A stretch of DNA of 64,000 bases from Clostridium ihumii AP5 (GTDB taxonomy: Bacteria; Bacillota; Clostridia; Clostridiales; Clostridiaceae). The position numbers were made by a program, and so were the translations under genes. Where the stretch lies: NCBI RefSeq assembly GCF_000612845.1, contig NZ_CCAT010000062.1, positions 207,586-271,585 on the forward strand, in the 5' to 3' direction. This document shows positions 26,838 to 34,890 of this stretch, piece by piece (within the stretch, counting starts at the first letter, position 1; the number at the start of each line of letters is the position of its first letter). The notes below the pieces were generated by a model. The model did no database searches and was not told where the DNA came from. It was given only the letters and a program-made list of their open reading frames with translations.

Positions 26838-27770
26838 ATGATTTTAAAAGATGAAAAATTATTTTTAGAAACAAGACAAAGCAAGAAATTACCTAATTTT
26901 ATTTTAGCAGTAATTTTAGCTTATACATTTGTATTTGTAGGTCAATTTATTGGAGGTATAATTCTTCATATACTTTTTAGTTTGGATTTAGGATGGGATT
27001 TTAATAATGCATTACTGATGCAATTTTTAAATCTTACTATAGGTTTTGTATTTATTATTATTTTAGTATTTTTAGTAGTTAAATTCATAGGGAAAAGAAG
27101 TGTTACTACTATGGGACTAAAAAAAGAAAATTTACTATTAAATTATTTAAGAGGATTTGGAGTTGGAATACTACTTATGAGTGCAGTTGTAGCACTTTTA
27201 TATTTGGCAGGATGTGTTGAAATAGAAAAAAATGTTCTTCAACCTGTAGGTAAATTTGCTATTTTAAATGTTCTAATTATTTTACCAGGATGGATAATTC
27301 AAAGTGCAGCAGAAGAAATTGTTACAAGAGGATGGCTCATGAATGTTTTAGGTGCTAGATATAATGGCGTTATAGCACTTATAGTTTCAGCATCACTTTT
27401 TGGATTATTACATTTAGGAAATCCCAATATTAGTTTTATAGCAATATTAAATATAATATTATCAGGACTTTTATTTGGATTATATGTTATAAAAACAAAG
27501 GATTTATGGGGTGCTTGTGGAATTCATGCAGCCTGGAATTTTGCACAAGGAAATATTTTTGGATTTGAAGTAAGTGGACTTCCAATGAAAGCTGGTTCAA
27601 TTATAGATTTAAGATTAGTAGGAAATGATATGTTTTCAGGAGGTATCTTTGGACCAGAAGCTGGATTAGCAGGAACTATAGTATTAGGAGTTTCAATATT
27701 GGTACTTATATATATGATAAAAAAGGAAAAAGAAACATTATCAAATAGTAAAATTACAATGTTTAAATAA
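26838..27770 (+). CDS. CPBP (CAAX-type) intramembrane glutamic protease
   Basis: A 310-residue membrane protein with about eight helices. All three CPBP/Abi motifs are seen: AAEEIVTRGWL (EExxxR), FGLLHLGNP (FxxxH) and GACGIHAAWNFAQG (HxxxN), so it should be an active intramembrane endopeptidase. In bacteria such proteins mature peptides, act in bacteriocin immunity or in regulated proteolysis. It lies 54 bases upstream of the promoter-and-regulator of a putative peptide-pheromone pair, on the same strand, which makes processing or export support of that peptide an attractive but untested idea. Start is ATG after AGGGGGGC. Confidence 0.88.
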   Translation: MILKDEKLFLETRQSKKLPNFILAVILAYTFVFVGQFIGGIILHILFSLDLGWDFNNALLMQFLNLTIGFVFIIILVFLVVKFIGKRSVTTMGLKKENLLLNYLRGFGVGILLMSAVVALLYLAGCVEIEKNVLQPVGKFAILNVLIILPGWIIQSAAEEIVTRGWLMNVLGARYNGVIALIVSASLFGLLHLGNPNISFIAILNIILSGLLFGLYVIKTKDLWGACGIHAAWNFAQGNIFGFEVSGLPMKAGSIIDLRLVGNDMFSGGIFGPEAGLAGTIVLGVSILVLIYMIKKEKETLSNSKITMFK

Positions 27771-27795
27771 ATATATATTTTTTTAATAGAAAAAA

Positions 27796-27824
27796 TTGAC
27801 AAAAATATGTAAAAATGATACAAT
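27796..27824 (+). promoter_or_regulatory. Consensus sigma-A promoter of the XRE-TPR regulator
   Basis: TTGACA (27796-27801), 17-bp spacer, TACAAT (27819-27824); transcription would start about 30 bases before the TTG start codon. Confidence 0.85.
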
Positions 27825-27863
27825 TTGTATAAAGGGTGTATCGGAAGAAACGAGGTGGAAATT

Positions 27864-29165
27864 TTGCATTTTTTAAATGGAAGCGAAAAAATCTTATATC
27901 TAAGAAAAAAAGCAAGAATTACACAAGAAGATTTAGCGACAACAAACTTATCACGAGGATATATTGGATTAATGGAAAATGGCAGGCGAAATATTACAGA
28001 AGAAGCATCGAAAGTTTTAACTCAGCAATTTAAAAAAGTGTTAGCTGAAAAAAACTATAATTTAGATATAGATGATAGATACTTTTTGAGAACAAGGGAA
28101 GAAGAAGCTGAAAAATATTGCAAAGAAAAATTAGAAAATGACAAAATCAAATTGGAAGAACTAGATATAATAAAAGATATTGCAGAAGAATACAACTTAG
28201 ATACATATATGTCTAAAGCATTTATGTTGATAGGAGATATTTATTATAATAAAAATGAATATGAAACAGCTTTTGAAAATTATTTTTATTCTTTAGATTT
28301 AATAAGTAGTGATAATAAACAAAATAATATTGAAAAAGCTAATATATATAATAAATTAGGTGTATGTAAGTATAAACTATTGAATTATCATGAAGCAATA
28401 ATTTACTATAATAAAGCTAAAGATAAATCTAAAGAGGTTAAAGATGAAAAAATATATTATTATGCTATATATAATTTGTCTATTTGTTATAAAAACATAG
28501 AAAAATATGAAAAAGCAATAAATGAAGCACAGATATTTATTAATCAGTATTGGAAAAGTGAGAATTCTGAAGATATTAATAATGTTATATATGCAAAAGG
28601 TATACAAGTTAGTTGTTATGAGGCTAAAGGATATATTGATTATGCTATTAATATTATTGAAGACATTATAAGTAATAATAAAAGTTTAGATAAGAAAGTT
28701 TTAGGGCATTTATACAATAATTTAGCATATTTATATTTTAAAAATAAAAAGACAGAAGAAGCAATTTTTTATTACAGTGAAGCTCAAAATATTAGATTTA
28801 AACATGATAGAATGCTTTTAGGACATACATTAATAGAAAAAGCACAAGTTTATTTAGATTCAAAGTTATATAATGAAGCAATGGTTTTATTGCAATTAGG
28901 TATTGAGTATTCAGATATATATAATGATAAACAATATGCAATTGAAGGATATAAGTTTATGAAAAATATATATAAAAATCTTGGTGTAAGAAATAGAGAA
29001 AAAGATATAATTAAAAAGATAATAAATTTATTAGAAAATAAAATTTTAAAAATTAAGTATTACAACGAATTATCAGAATTGTGCTTCAAGGATGAAGATT
29101 ATAAAAATGTGCAATTTTGCAATACAAAAATTAAAGAACTTATATGCGATTCTCAAATAAGTTAA
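27864..29165 (+). CDS. XRE-TPR transcriptional regulator of RRNPP type (putative pheromone receptor)
   Basis: A 433-residue cytosolic regulator. Residues 5-60 form an XRE-type helix-turn-helix (ILYLRKKARITQEDLAT..SRGYIGLMENG). From about 95 to 425 the protein is a tandem array of tetratricopeptide repeats (for example AFMLIGDIYYNKNEYETAFENY, YNLSICYKNIEKYEKAINEA, AYLYFKNKKTEEAIFYYSEA). This HTH-plus-TPR layout and length are those of the Rap/Rgg/NprR/PlcR/PrgX family, whose TPR groove binds an imported peptide and so changes DNA binding. TTG at 27864 follows GAGGTGG by five bases; an upstream in-frame TTG at 27825 overlaps the -10 box and is excluded. The next gene, 58 bases downstream, encodes a secreted precursor with repeated heptapeptides, the expected partner. 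Confidence 0.82.
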   Translation: MHFLNGSEKILYLRKKARITQEDLATTNLSRGYIGLMENGRRNITEEASKVLTQQFKKVLAEKNYNLDIDDRYFLRTREEEAEKYCKEKLENDKIKLEELDIIKDIAEEYNLDTYMSKAFMLIGDIYYNKNEYETAFENYFYSLDLISSDNKQNNIEKANIYNKLGVCKYKLLNYHEAIIYYNKAKDKSKEVKDEKIYYYAIYNLSICYKNIEKYEKAINEAQIFINQYWKSENSEDINNVIYAKGIQVSCYEAKGYIDYAINIIEDIISNNKSLDKKVLGHLYNNLAYLYFKNKKTEEAIFYYSEAQNIRFKHDRMLLGHTLIEKAQVYLDSKLYNEAMVLLQLGIEYSDIYNDKQYAIEGYKFMKNIYKNLGVRNREKDIIKKIINLLENKILKIKYYNELSELCFKDEDYKNVQFCNTKIKELICDSQIS

Positions 29166-29223
29166 TAATATTATTTTAATATTATAAATAAATATTATAT
29201 TTATATAGGGAGGTAATTTATTT

Positions 29224-29439
29224 ATGAAAAAAAGAGTTACATCATTACTATTAACAGTTTTAATGCTTGTAGGAACTATTGGCATAGGAATGTCAGCATA
29301 TTTACGTTCAGAAGATCCACCTGTATTAATGAATATTGCTAGAGTTTCTTCAGAGGATCCGCCAGTGTTAAGAAATCTTTCAGAAGATCCACCTGTATTA
29401 ATGAATTTAATATCAGATAGACCACCTTTATTAGGATAA
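29224..29439 (+). CDS. Secreted peptide precursor with tandem SEDPPVL repeats (putative pheromone)
   Basis: A 71-residue precursor. Residues 1-25 form a Sec-type signal peptide (KKR, hydrophobic core, GMSA cleavage site). The rest is repetitive: SEDPPVL at 29-35, 43-49 and 53-59, and a degenerate SDRPPLL at 64-70, separated by short hydrophobic linkers (MNIARVS, RNL, MNLI). The second copy differs from copies one and three at four synonymous codon positions but not in the heptapeptide, indicating selection on the peptide. It follows an XRE-TPR regulator, the layout of RRNPP quorum-sensing pairs, in which a short peptide cut from the exported precursor is re-imported and binds the regulator. 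The mature form is inferred, not known. ATG after GGGAGGT. Confidence 0.8.
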   Translation: MKKRVTSLLLTVLMLVGTIGIGMSAYLRSEDPPVLMNIARVSSEDPPVLRNLSEDPPVLMNLISDRPPLLG

Positions 29440-29492
29440 TTATTTAGATTATCTTAATTATTCAAGTTTTTTTTAAAAGTGAATAAACACAA

Positions 29493-29528
29493 AAATATAT
29501 GTTAGGCAAGAAGTTCTAGCATATATTT
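29493..29528 (+). terminator. Terminator after the peptide precursor
   Basis: 13-bp stem AAATATATGTTAG paired with CTAGCATATATTT (one G-T pair) followed by TTTTT. Confidence 0.8.
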
Positions 29529-29782
29529 TTTTATACAAATTTAAATTTTAAATGCAAAATTATATAAAACGTTTAGAAGTAGTGTAGCATTGATAAATAC
29601 AAAAATTATAAGTAAATTTAATAGTATACTAATAGTTGGGAATTATAAAAAAATTATTCATTTTAATGGCACTAGTTAGATTTAAAATACATCTTATTGA
29701 TATAGATGAACGAGTAAAATTATAACTTTATAACTATAATTACGAATTTAAACTAAAGAATAATATGAAGTGAGTGGAGTTA

Positions 29783-29845
29783 ATGAAATTAAAGTATATA
29801 ATATATTATATATGGCTCTTTTTATCTGCAATATTTATGTCGTGA
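29783..29845 (+). CDS. Possible 20-residue hydrophobic peptide
   Basis: ATG preceded by GTGGAG opens a 20-codon frame encoding MKLKYIIYYIWLFLSAIFMS, a basic start followed by a hydrophobic helix. Its stop codon lies inside the left arm of the palindrome at 29836-29865. It could be a leader peptide, a small membrane peptide or chance. The rest of the gap 29529-29949 shows only the palindrome and an extended -10 box. Confidence 0.25.
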   Translation: MKLKYIIYYIWLFLSAIFMS

Positions 29846-29865
29846 AATGTAAGTTTCACGACATA
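29836..29865 (+). promoter_or_regulatory. Perfect 12-6-12 palindrome upstream of the recombinase
   Basis: Arms TATGTCGTGAAA and TTTCACGACATA with a 6-base centre TGTAAG. An extended -10 element TGATATAAT (29879-29887) follows 13 bases later, so the palindrome sits where an activator or recombinase would touch the promoter of the recombinase gene. There is no T run after it, so it is not a terminator. The 12-6-12 geometry also resembles Xer-type core sites (two arms around 6 bp). Confidence 0.6.
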
Positions 29866-29949
29866 ATGCTATATTTTGTGATATAATATAATTATTATAC
29901 ATATTAGTTATATATTCTCTACTTATATAACTATATTAAGGAGGAATTT

Positions 29950-30936
29950 ATGTCAAGTTTAAAATGTAAAAAGCCCTATTATGTTGAAGATTTTTTAAAT
30001 TATATGAGAACTGTTAAAGGTCTTTCAAGTAGCACTTTAACTGCATATACATCTGATATTAATCTTTTTCTTAGGTTCATAAAAATCCATAAAAATTTAT
30101 CTAAATCTAATGTTACCTTTGATAATTTAGATGATTTGGAAATTGATGACATATCCATTGATATTCTTAAAAATTTAAGTATCAGTGATTTATATGCATA
30201 TATCTCCTACTTAGATAATTTTAGAAATAATGGGTCTAGTTCAAAAGCAAGAAAAATAGCTAGTTTAAAATCTTTATTTAATTATTTGACTAATAAGATA
30301 AAATTAATACCTTATAATATAACTCTAGAATTAGAGTCGCCTAAACTTCCAAAGAAGTCCCCTATTTATTTAACATTAGATGAAAGTAAGGATCTTTTGA
30401 ATGTAACTCAAAACAGAGATAAAAATTCAGAGAGAGATTTTTGTATAATAACATTATTTTTAAATTGTGGTTTAAGACTTTCTGAGTTATGTGGCATAAA
30501 TTTATCTAATATTAAGGGTGATACATTGAAAGTTATAGGTAAAGGAAATAAGGAAAGAACAATATATTTAAATAAAGCCTCTTTAAAAGCTATTATGAAA
30601 TATATGCCTATGAGAAATGAAATCAACTTTAGAGTAGCAAGTGAAGATAAAGATGCCTTATTCATAAGTGGAAAGTATAGAAGAATAAATAAAAGAACTG
30701 TTGAAAGAATAGTAAAAAAATATATAGGTTTAGCAGGACTTGATAAAGATAAATACACACCACATAAATTGAGGCATACTAGTGCAACTTTAATGCACAA
30801 ACATGGAAATGTAGATGTAAGAACTCTTCAACAAATACTAGGACATGAAAATGTGTCTACAACTCAAATTTATACACATGTCGATGATGAAACATTAAGA
30901 ATTGCTATAAATAAAAATCCTTTGAGCGATGAATAA
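29950..30936 (+). CDS. XerC/XerD-like tyrosine recombinase
   Basis: A 328-residue site-specific recombinase. The N-terminal core-binding domain (about 8-125) contains YVEDFLNYMRTVKGLSSSTL; the catalytic domain has CGLRLSELCGI (first arginine), GKGNKERTIYL (lysine strand), HKLRHTSATLMH (His and second Arg), LGHEN and the nucleophile Y308 in TTQIYTHV. All catalytic residues are present. The length is that of XerC/XerD, but the N-terminal domain carries an insertion (about 40-70, rich in D, N and S), so it may be an accessory Xer-like enzyme rather than the chromosome-dimer resolvase. It stands alone; no phage or transposon genes adjoin. Confidence 0.88.
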   Translation: MSSLKCKKPYYVEDFLNYMRTVKGLSSSTLTAYTSDINLFLRFIKIHKNLSKSNVTFDNLDDLEIDDISIDILKNLSISDLYAYISYLDNFRNNGSSSKARKIASLKSLFNYLTNKIKLIPYNITLELESPKLPKKSPIYLTLDESKDLLNVTQNRDKNSERDFCIITLFLNCGLRLSELCGINLSNIKGDTLKVIGKGNKERTIYLNKASLKAIMKYMPMRNEINFRVASEDKDALFISGKYRRINKRTVERIVKKYIGLAGLDKDKYTPHKLRHTSATLMHKHGNVDVRTLQQILGHENVSTTQIYTHVDDETLRIAINKNPLSDE

Positions 30937-30954
30937 AAATAAAAAAATATATGT

Positions 30955-30992
30955 AAAGTGAGATGTGAATAATGATAATTACATCTCACTTT
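30955..30992 (+). terminator. Terminator after the tyrosine recombinase
   Basis: 12-bp perfect stem AAAGTGAGATGT/ACATCTCACTTT followed by ATTTTTTA. Confidence 0.88.
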
Positions 30993-31454
30993 ATTTTTTA
31001 TAATTTTATCTTAAAGTAAATGTATACAAAATACTCCTCTATATAATATTATTTCTAAAATATGAATAAAACCTCTTTATTATTGATATATTGTGAACAA
31101 ATGTTTAATTAAGTTTTAAATAAATCATAAATTATTGATTTATATGTAAAATACATGATAATATTTGAAAGTATTTCAAATATATATTGAAATACTAAAA
31201 CTTAATAATGATCAGGATTATTAGATTGTTTTGTACAAGCTGTTATGTTAATGATAAAAAAGTATAAAGGAAAATAATTATGAGGTTATCCCCTTTTCTT
31301 TTATATTTTTATATTTATATATGATAAGAACAAAGTCTAAATTTATGCTTATGCTCAAATAAATATTTTAAATTTTTATAAGCTTTGAACTTTTTTATTA
31401 AATTTAGATTTTTTATCTTAAATTTTAAATTTTTAAACTAAGGAGGAAAATAAC
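30993..31454 (+). other. 460-base leader region of the first OPT gene
   Basis: No coding sequence. It is AT-rich with a weak hairpin near 31207-31225 (TAATAAT/ATTATTA) and a pyrimidine-rich CCCCTTTTCTTTTAT near 31290. A long leader would allow regulated expression, but I recognise no riboswitch. Confidence 0.4.
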
Positions 31455-33389
31455 ATGGCAGAAAAGAAAAAACTTTCCCACAATGCCTATGGTGGAATTA
31501 AAGGTGAAGATTATGTACCTTTCGTCCCTACTGATGTGGCAATGCCAGAAGTAAGTGCTATATCTATAGTTGTTGGTATTTTATTTGCTTGCATATTTGC
31601 AGCAGCAAACGTATACCTTGGATTACAGGTTGGTATGACGATTGCAGCTGGTATTCCAGCATCTATTTTAGGAGCAACATTACTTAAGGCAGTATTTAAA
31701 AGAAATAACATCTTAGAGGCTAATATGATTCAATCAATTGCCGCTATGGGTGAATCTATCGCAGGAGGTATCATATACACATTACCTGCAATAATTATTT
31801 GGGGAATGGATTTAAAATTATCTACAATAGTTTTATGTACAGCATTAGGTGGACTTTTAGGAGTTGTTTTTGTTATACCATTTAGAAAATACCTAATTGT
31901 TGAACAACATGGTGAGTTAATATTCCCTGAGGGAATGGCTGCAGCTGAAGTTCTTGTTACAGGAATGGAAGGTGGAAGCGGACTTAAGACAGTTCTTACT
32001 GGTATAGCTGGTGGAGCAATATTTAAATTCTGTTCAGCAGCTCTTAAGATATGGCAAGAGGCTCCAGAATGGGTTATTAAACCATATCAAGGAGCAATTA
32101 TTGGAGTTAATGCTATGGCATCACTTGTTGGAGTTGGTTTCATAGTAGGAATAGAAGTTGCATTATATATGTTTGGTGGAGCATTAGTTGCTTGGTTTGG
32201 ACTTATACCTTTAATAAAATATGTTGGAGCAGGACTTGCATCACCACTATTCCCTTCTACTCAGTTAATAGCTGATATGGGAGCTTGGGACATATGGAGT
32301 CAATATATAAGATATATTGGAGCTGGAGCTGTTGCTGCTGGTGGATTCATAAGTCTTGCAAAATCACTACCTACTATAATAAAATCATTTAAGACTGCAA
32401 TGAAAGGTCTTGGCGGTGATAAAGGTTCATCTGCTCAAAAAAGAACAGATGTAGATACTCCTTTAACTTGGGTATTAGCAGCAGCTATACTTGTTTTTAT
32501 AGGTGGAGTTTTCTTACCAGGAATAAAAATTGGAGTTGTTGGATCAATACTTGCTGTATTATTCTCATTCTTCTTTGCAGTTGTTTCTGCAAGAATGGCT
32601 GGTATCATAGGAGTTTCTAATAACCCAGTTTCAGGAATGACAATTGCTACGTTATTATTTGTAACAGGAGTTTTAAAATTAGTTGGATATAAAGGTAACG
32701 AGGGAATGCTTGTTGCTATCACAGCTGGAGCTGTAGTTTGTATTGCAATTGCAGTTGCAGGTGGAGTTTCTCAAAGTTTAAAAACTACTTACATAATTGG
32801 TGGTACTCCAAAGAAAGTTGAATGGGGTATGTACTCAGGAGTATTTATTGCTTCATTAGCTGCAGGTGGAGTTTTATTATTACTTCACAATACATATGGT
32901 TTAGGATCAGAAGCATTAGCAGCACCTCAAGCAACACTTATGTCAATGGTTGTTGAAGGAGTTATGACTGCACAACTTCCTTGGGCACTTGTTATAGTTG
33001 GAGCTATTGTAGGAATATTCTGTGCCCTTGCAGGACTACCAATACTTCCAGTTGCACTTGGATTATACTTACCAATTCACTTAAGTGCTGCAATATTAAC
33101 TGGTGGTATTATAAGAAAACTTGTTGAAAAGAAATTTAAAAGTAATGAACCTCAAGCTAAGCTTCAAACAGAAAGAGGAATACTTCTTTCTTCAGGACTT
33201 GTTGCTGGAGATGCATTAACAGGTATTGTAATAGCAATACTTACAACATTAAAGTTAGATTCAGCAATTGCTATAGGACCAAAGTTCTTACCAGCACTTG
33301 CAAATAGTCCATGGACAGCGTTAGTTGCATTCTTAATATTAGGATTCCTAGTTTATAAGTTTGCATCTAAAGTGGAAGAAAAAGCTTAA
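31455..33389 (+). CDS. OPT family oligopeptide transporter (copy 1)
   Basis: A 644-residue polytopic membrane protein with about 14-16 helices, of the prokaryotic OPT (oligopeptide transporter) family; members import small peptides or metal chelates by cation symport. The N-terminal LSHNAYGGIKGEDYVPFVP and the glycine-rich repeats (NVYLGLQVGMTIAAGIPASI, EANMIQSIAAMGESIAGG, FPEGMAAAEVLVTGMEGG) are typical. Codon choice is richer in GCT, GGA and CTT than neighbours, suggesting strong expression. A near-identical paralogue lies 1.5 kb downstream; each is followed by a hairpin and a PqqD-fold gene. Substrate not known. Confidence 0.92.
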   Translation: MAEKKKLSHNAYGGIKGEDYVPFVPTDVAMPEVSAISIVVGILFACIFAAANVYLGLQVGMTIAAGIPASILGATLLKAVFKRNNILEANMIQSIAAMGESIAGGIIYTLPAIIIWGMDLKLSTIVLCTALGGLLGVVFVIPFRKYLIVEQHGELIFPEGMAAAEVLVTGMEGGSGLKTVLTGIAGGAIFKFCSAALKIWQEAPEWVIKPYQGAIIGVNAMASLVGVGFIVGIEVALYMFGGALVAWFGLIPLIKYVGAGLASPLFPSTQLIADMGAWDIWSQYIRYIGAGAVAAGGFISLAKSLPTIIKSFKTAMKGLGGDKGSSAQKRTDVDTPLTWVLAAAILVFIGGVFLPGIKIGVVGSILAVLFSFFFAVVSARMAGIIGVSNNPVSGMTIATLLFVTGVLKLVGYKGNEGMLVAITAGAVVCIAIAVAGGVSQSLKTTYIIGGTPKKVEWGMYSGVFIASLAAGGVLLLLHNTYGLGSEALAAPQATLMSMVVEGVMTAQLPWALVIVGAIVGIFCALAGLPILPVALGLYLPIHLSAAILTGGIIRKLVEKKFKSNEPQAKLQTERGILLSSGLVAGDALTGIVIAILTTLKLDSAIAIGPKFLPALANSPWTALVAFLILGFLVYKFASKVEEKA

Positions 33390-33401
33390 TGTTTTAAAAG
33401 T

Positions 33402-33429
33402 AAGGGTGAGAGTTAGTGCTCTCCCCTTT
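33402..33429 (+). terminator. Intercistronic hairpin between OPT copy 1 and PqqD-like copy 1
   Basis: AAGGGTGAGAG paired with CTCTCCCCTTT (one mismatch, one G-T pair) followed by TTTATAATTTTT. It probably ends most transcription from the transporter, lowering expression of the next gene. Confidence 0.7.
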
Positions 33430-33510
33430 TTATAATTTTTATATTAATAAAATAAACATGAAATGGATAAAATAATATAAATTTTTATAAATGTGAAAGG
33501 AAGAAATTTA

Positions 33511-33939
33511 ATGTCTAAAAAAGAAAAGAGCAGTGATAAGGATAACTTTCTATTATATATTCCAGTTATAAAACATAATGATTGGGAAATTAGAAATGGT
33601 TTTGTTTATCTTGTATTTTATCATAATAAATTTGCAGAAAAAGTATTACAGTGGTTAGCTAAAAAACCCTCAGTTAGTGATGTGAAATTAGATAGGCTTG
33701 GAAGCAGTGTTTGGCAAAATATAAATGGAGAAAATAATGTTTATGAAATTGGTAAAATATTATTAAATATGCCAGAATTAAAAAAAGAATATAAAGATAT
33801 AACAGAAGATGATTATATAGAAGGTTGTCATCCTATTTATAGTAGACTAATAATGTTTTTAAGGTATATGGTTAAAAAAGGTTGGATTAAATTTAAAGTA
33901 GCAGAAAATCATGAACAAAAAAATGATGAATTAGAATAG
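33511..33939 (+). CDS. PqqD-fold protein (copy 1)
   Basis: A 142-residue soluble protein resembling PqqD-type peptide-recognition domains: an N-terminal IPVIKHNDWEIRNG strand pair and LDRLGSSVWQNINGENNVYEIGKIL, the core that in PqqD and RiPP enzymes grips a leader peptide. A C-terminal helix pair (HPIYSRLIMFLRYMVKKGWI) follows. No radical-SAM or other peptide-modifying gene is adjacent, so its role beside a peptide transporter is unclear. ATG at 33511 is chosen (AAAGGAAG seven bases before); the in-frame GTG at 33493 has no site of its own. The closest relative is the gene at 36890. Confidence 0.75.
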   Translation: MSKKEKSSDKDNFLLYIPVIKHNDWEIRNGFVYLVFYHNKFAEKVLQWLAKKPSVSDVKLDRLGSSVWQNINGENNVYEIGKILLNMPELKKEYKDITEDDYIEGCHPIYSRLIMFLRYMVKKGWIKFKVAENHEQKNDELE

Positions 33940-33968
33940 ACAGGAATTATACAGTTATTCCTGTCTAT
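33936..33968 (+). terminator. Terminator after PqqD-like copy 1
   Basis: 12-bp perfect stem ATAGACAGGAAT with its complement, overlapping the stop codon and followed by TTTATTATT. Confidence 0.85.
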
Positions 33969-34890
33969 TTTATTATTATAAAGTGTTTAAATACAATTAA
34001 ATAGATTTAGTTATAGTAAAATAAATAAATTAAAACTTGCAAAATTTGATTAAAGAAATAGTTACTAAATAAAAATTAAATATCCAATAAAAGTAATAAA
34101 ATTCGAGTTTAATATTAAAAAATAAAATAATATCTAAATTAAGTATCAAATTTACTAAATAATATTAATGAAACAATTATCGTTAATATATTAACAATAA
34201 TTCAAGTCGAAAAACATCAAAAAATATGAACAAAATTATTCAATTGAATATAAAATTAGTCAAATTATAAAATTATTAAAAATACAATTAATGAAATTAT
34301 TCTAAATTTAATTAATTTTACATATTAATCAGTAAATTTTTAAAAATTATTTAATTTTCTTGAAAGAAAAAAATAAAAACTGGTAATAATAGTTATTTAA
34401 AAATATATGAGGATTTTAAAATAAATTTTTTAAAAAATACATATGAAAATTTATTCAATACACCCTTATTTTAAATTATTAATATTATTGCTAATTTCCT
34501 AAATTTAGAACAATATTTAGAAATTTTAAACATGTATAAATATGAGATTGAATTGAATTTTTATAAAAAAATAAAATTCAATTCATTCTTTATTCAAAAA
34601 AAGTTCACAAAATGTATTGATTTTATTTTTTACATTTGATATTATGTGTAAGGAAATTGAAAACATTGTTAAATTTTTATTTTATACGTTAATATTCTAT
34701 TAATACCATTTAATAATTTTAACTTTGTTATGTTTTACATTTTAAAAATAGATTTTGAATTTATTTTTTAAAATTTGAAACCGATTCCATAATAAAATCA
34801 TAATGTACATTTAAATTTTAAAATAATAATTAATCAAATTTTATTATTTAAATGGCAAATTAAAAACTAAATAAGGGAGATGAAGACAAA
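33969..34890 (+). other. 920-base gene-free region between the OPT modules
   Basis: Extremely AT-rich, without any credible reading frame. A 12-bp hairpin GAATTGAATTTT/AAAATTCAATTC (34550-34584) and the cre-like site at 34775 are the only structures seen. It may be decayed sequence left by the duplication. Confidence 0.5.
34775..34789 (+). promoter_or_regulatory. cre-like CcpA site upstream of OPT copy 2
   Basis: TTGAAACCGATTCCA fits the catabolite-responsive element WTGNAANCGNWNNCW at every defined position, including the rare CG. It lies about 100 bases before the start of the second OPT gene, where CcpA would act on the promoter. The first OPT copy has no such site that I can find. Confidence 0.6.

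Noticed and set aside
29308..29433. Near-direct repeats of about 27 bp spaced irregularly, like a short CRISPR or tandem repeat
   Set aside because: They lie in frame within a signal-peptide-bearing gene, differ by synonymous changes and have no spacers of equal length; a peptide repeat explains them.
29950..30936. Tyrosine recombinase as sign of a prophage, integrative element or transposon
   Set aside because: No phage, conjugation or transposase genes adjoin and no tRNA or direct repeats flank it; it is a single gene with its own promoter and terminator.
34550..34584. 12-bp hairpin in the OPT spacer as a terminator
   Set aside because: It lies 600 bases after the preceding gene, which has its own terminator, and lacks a T run.
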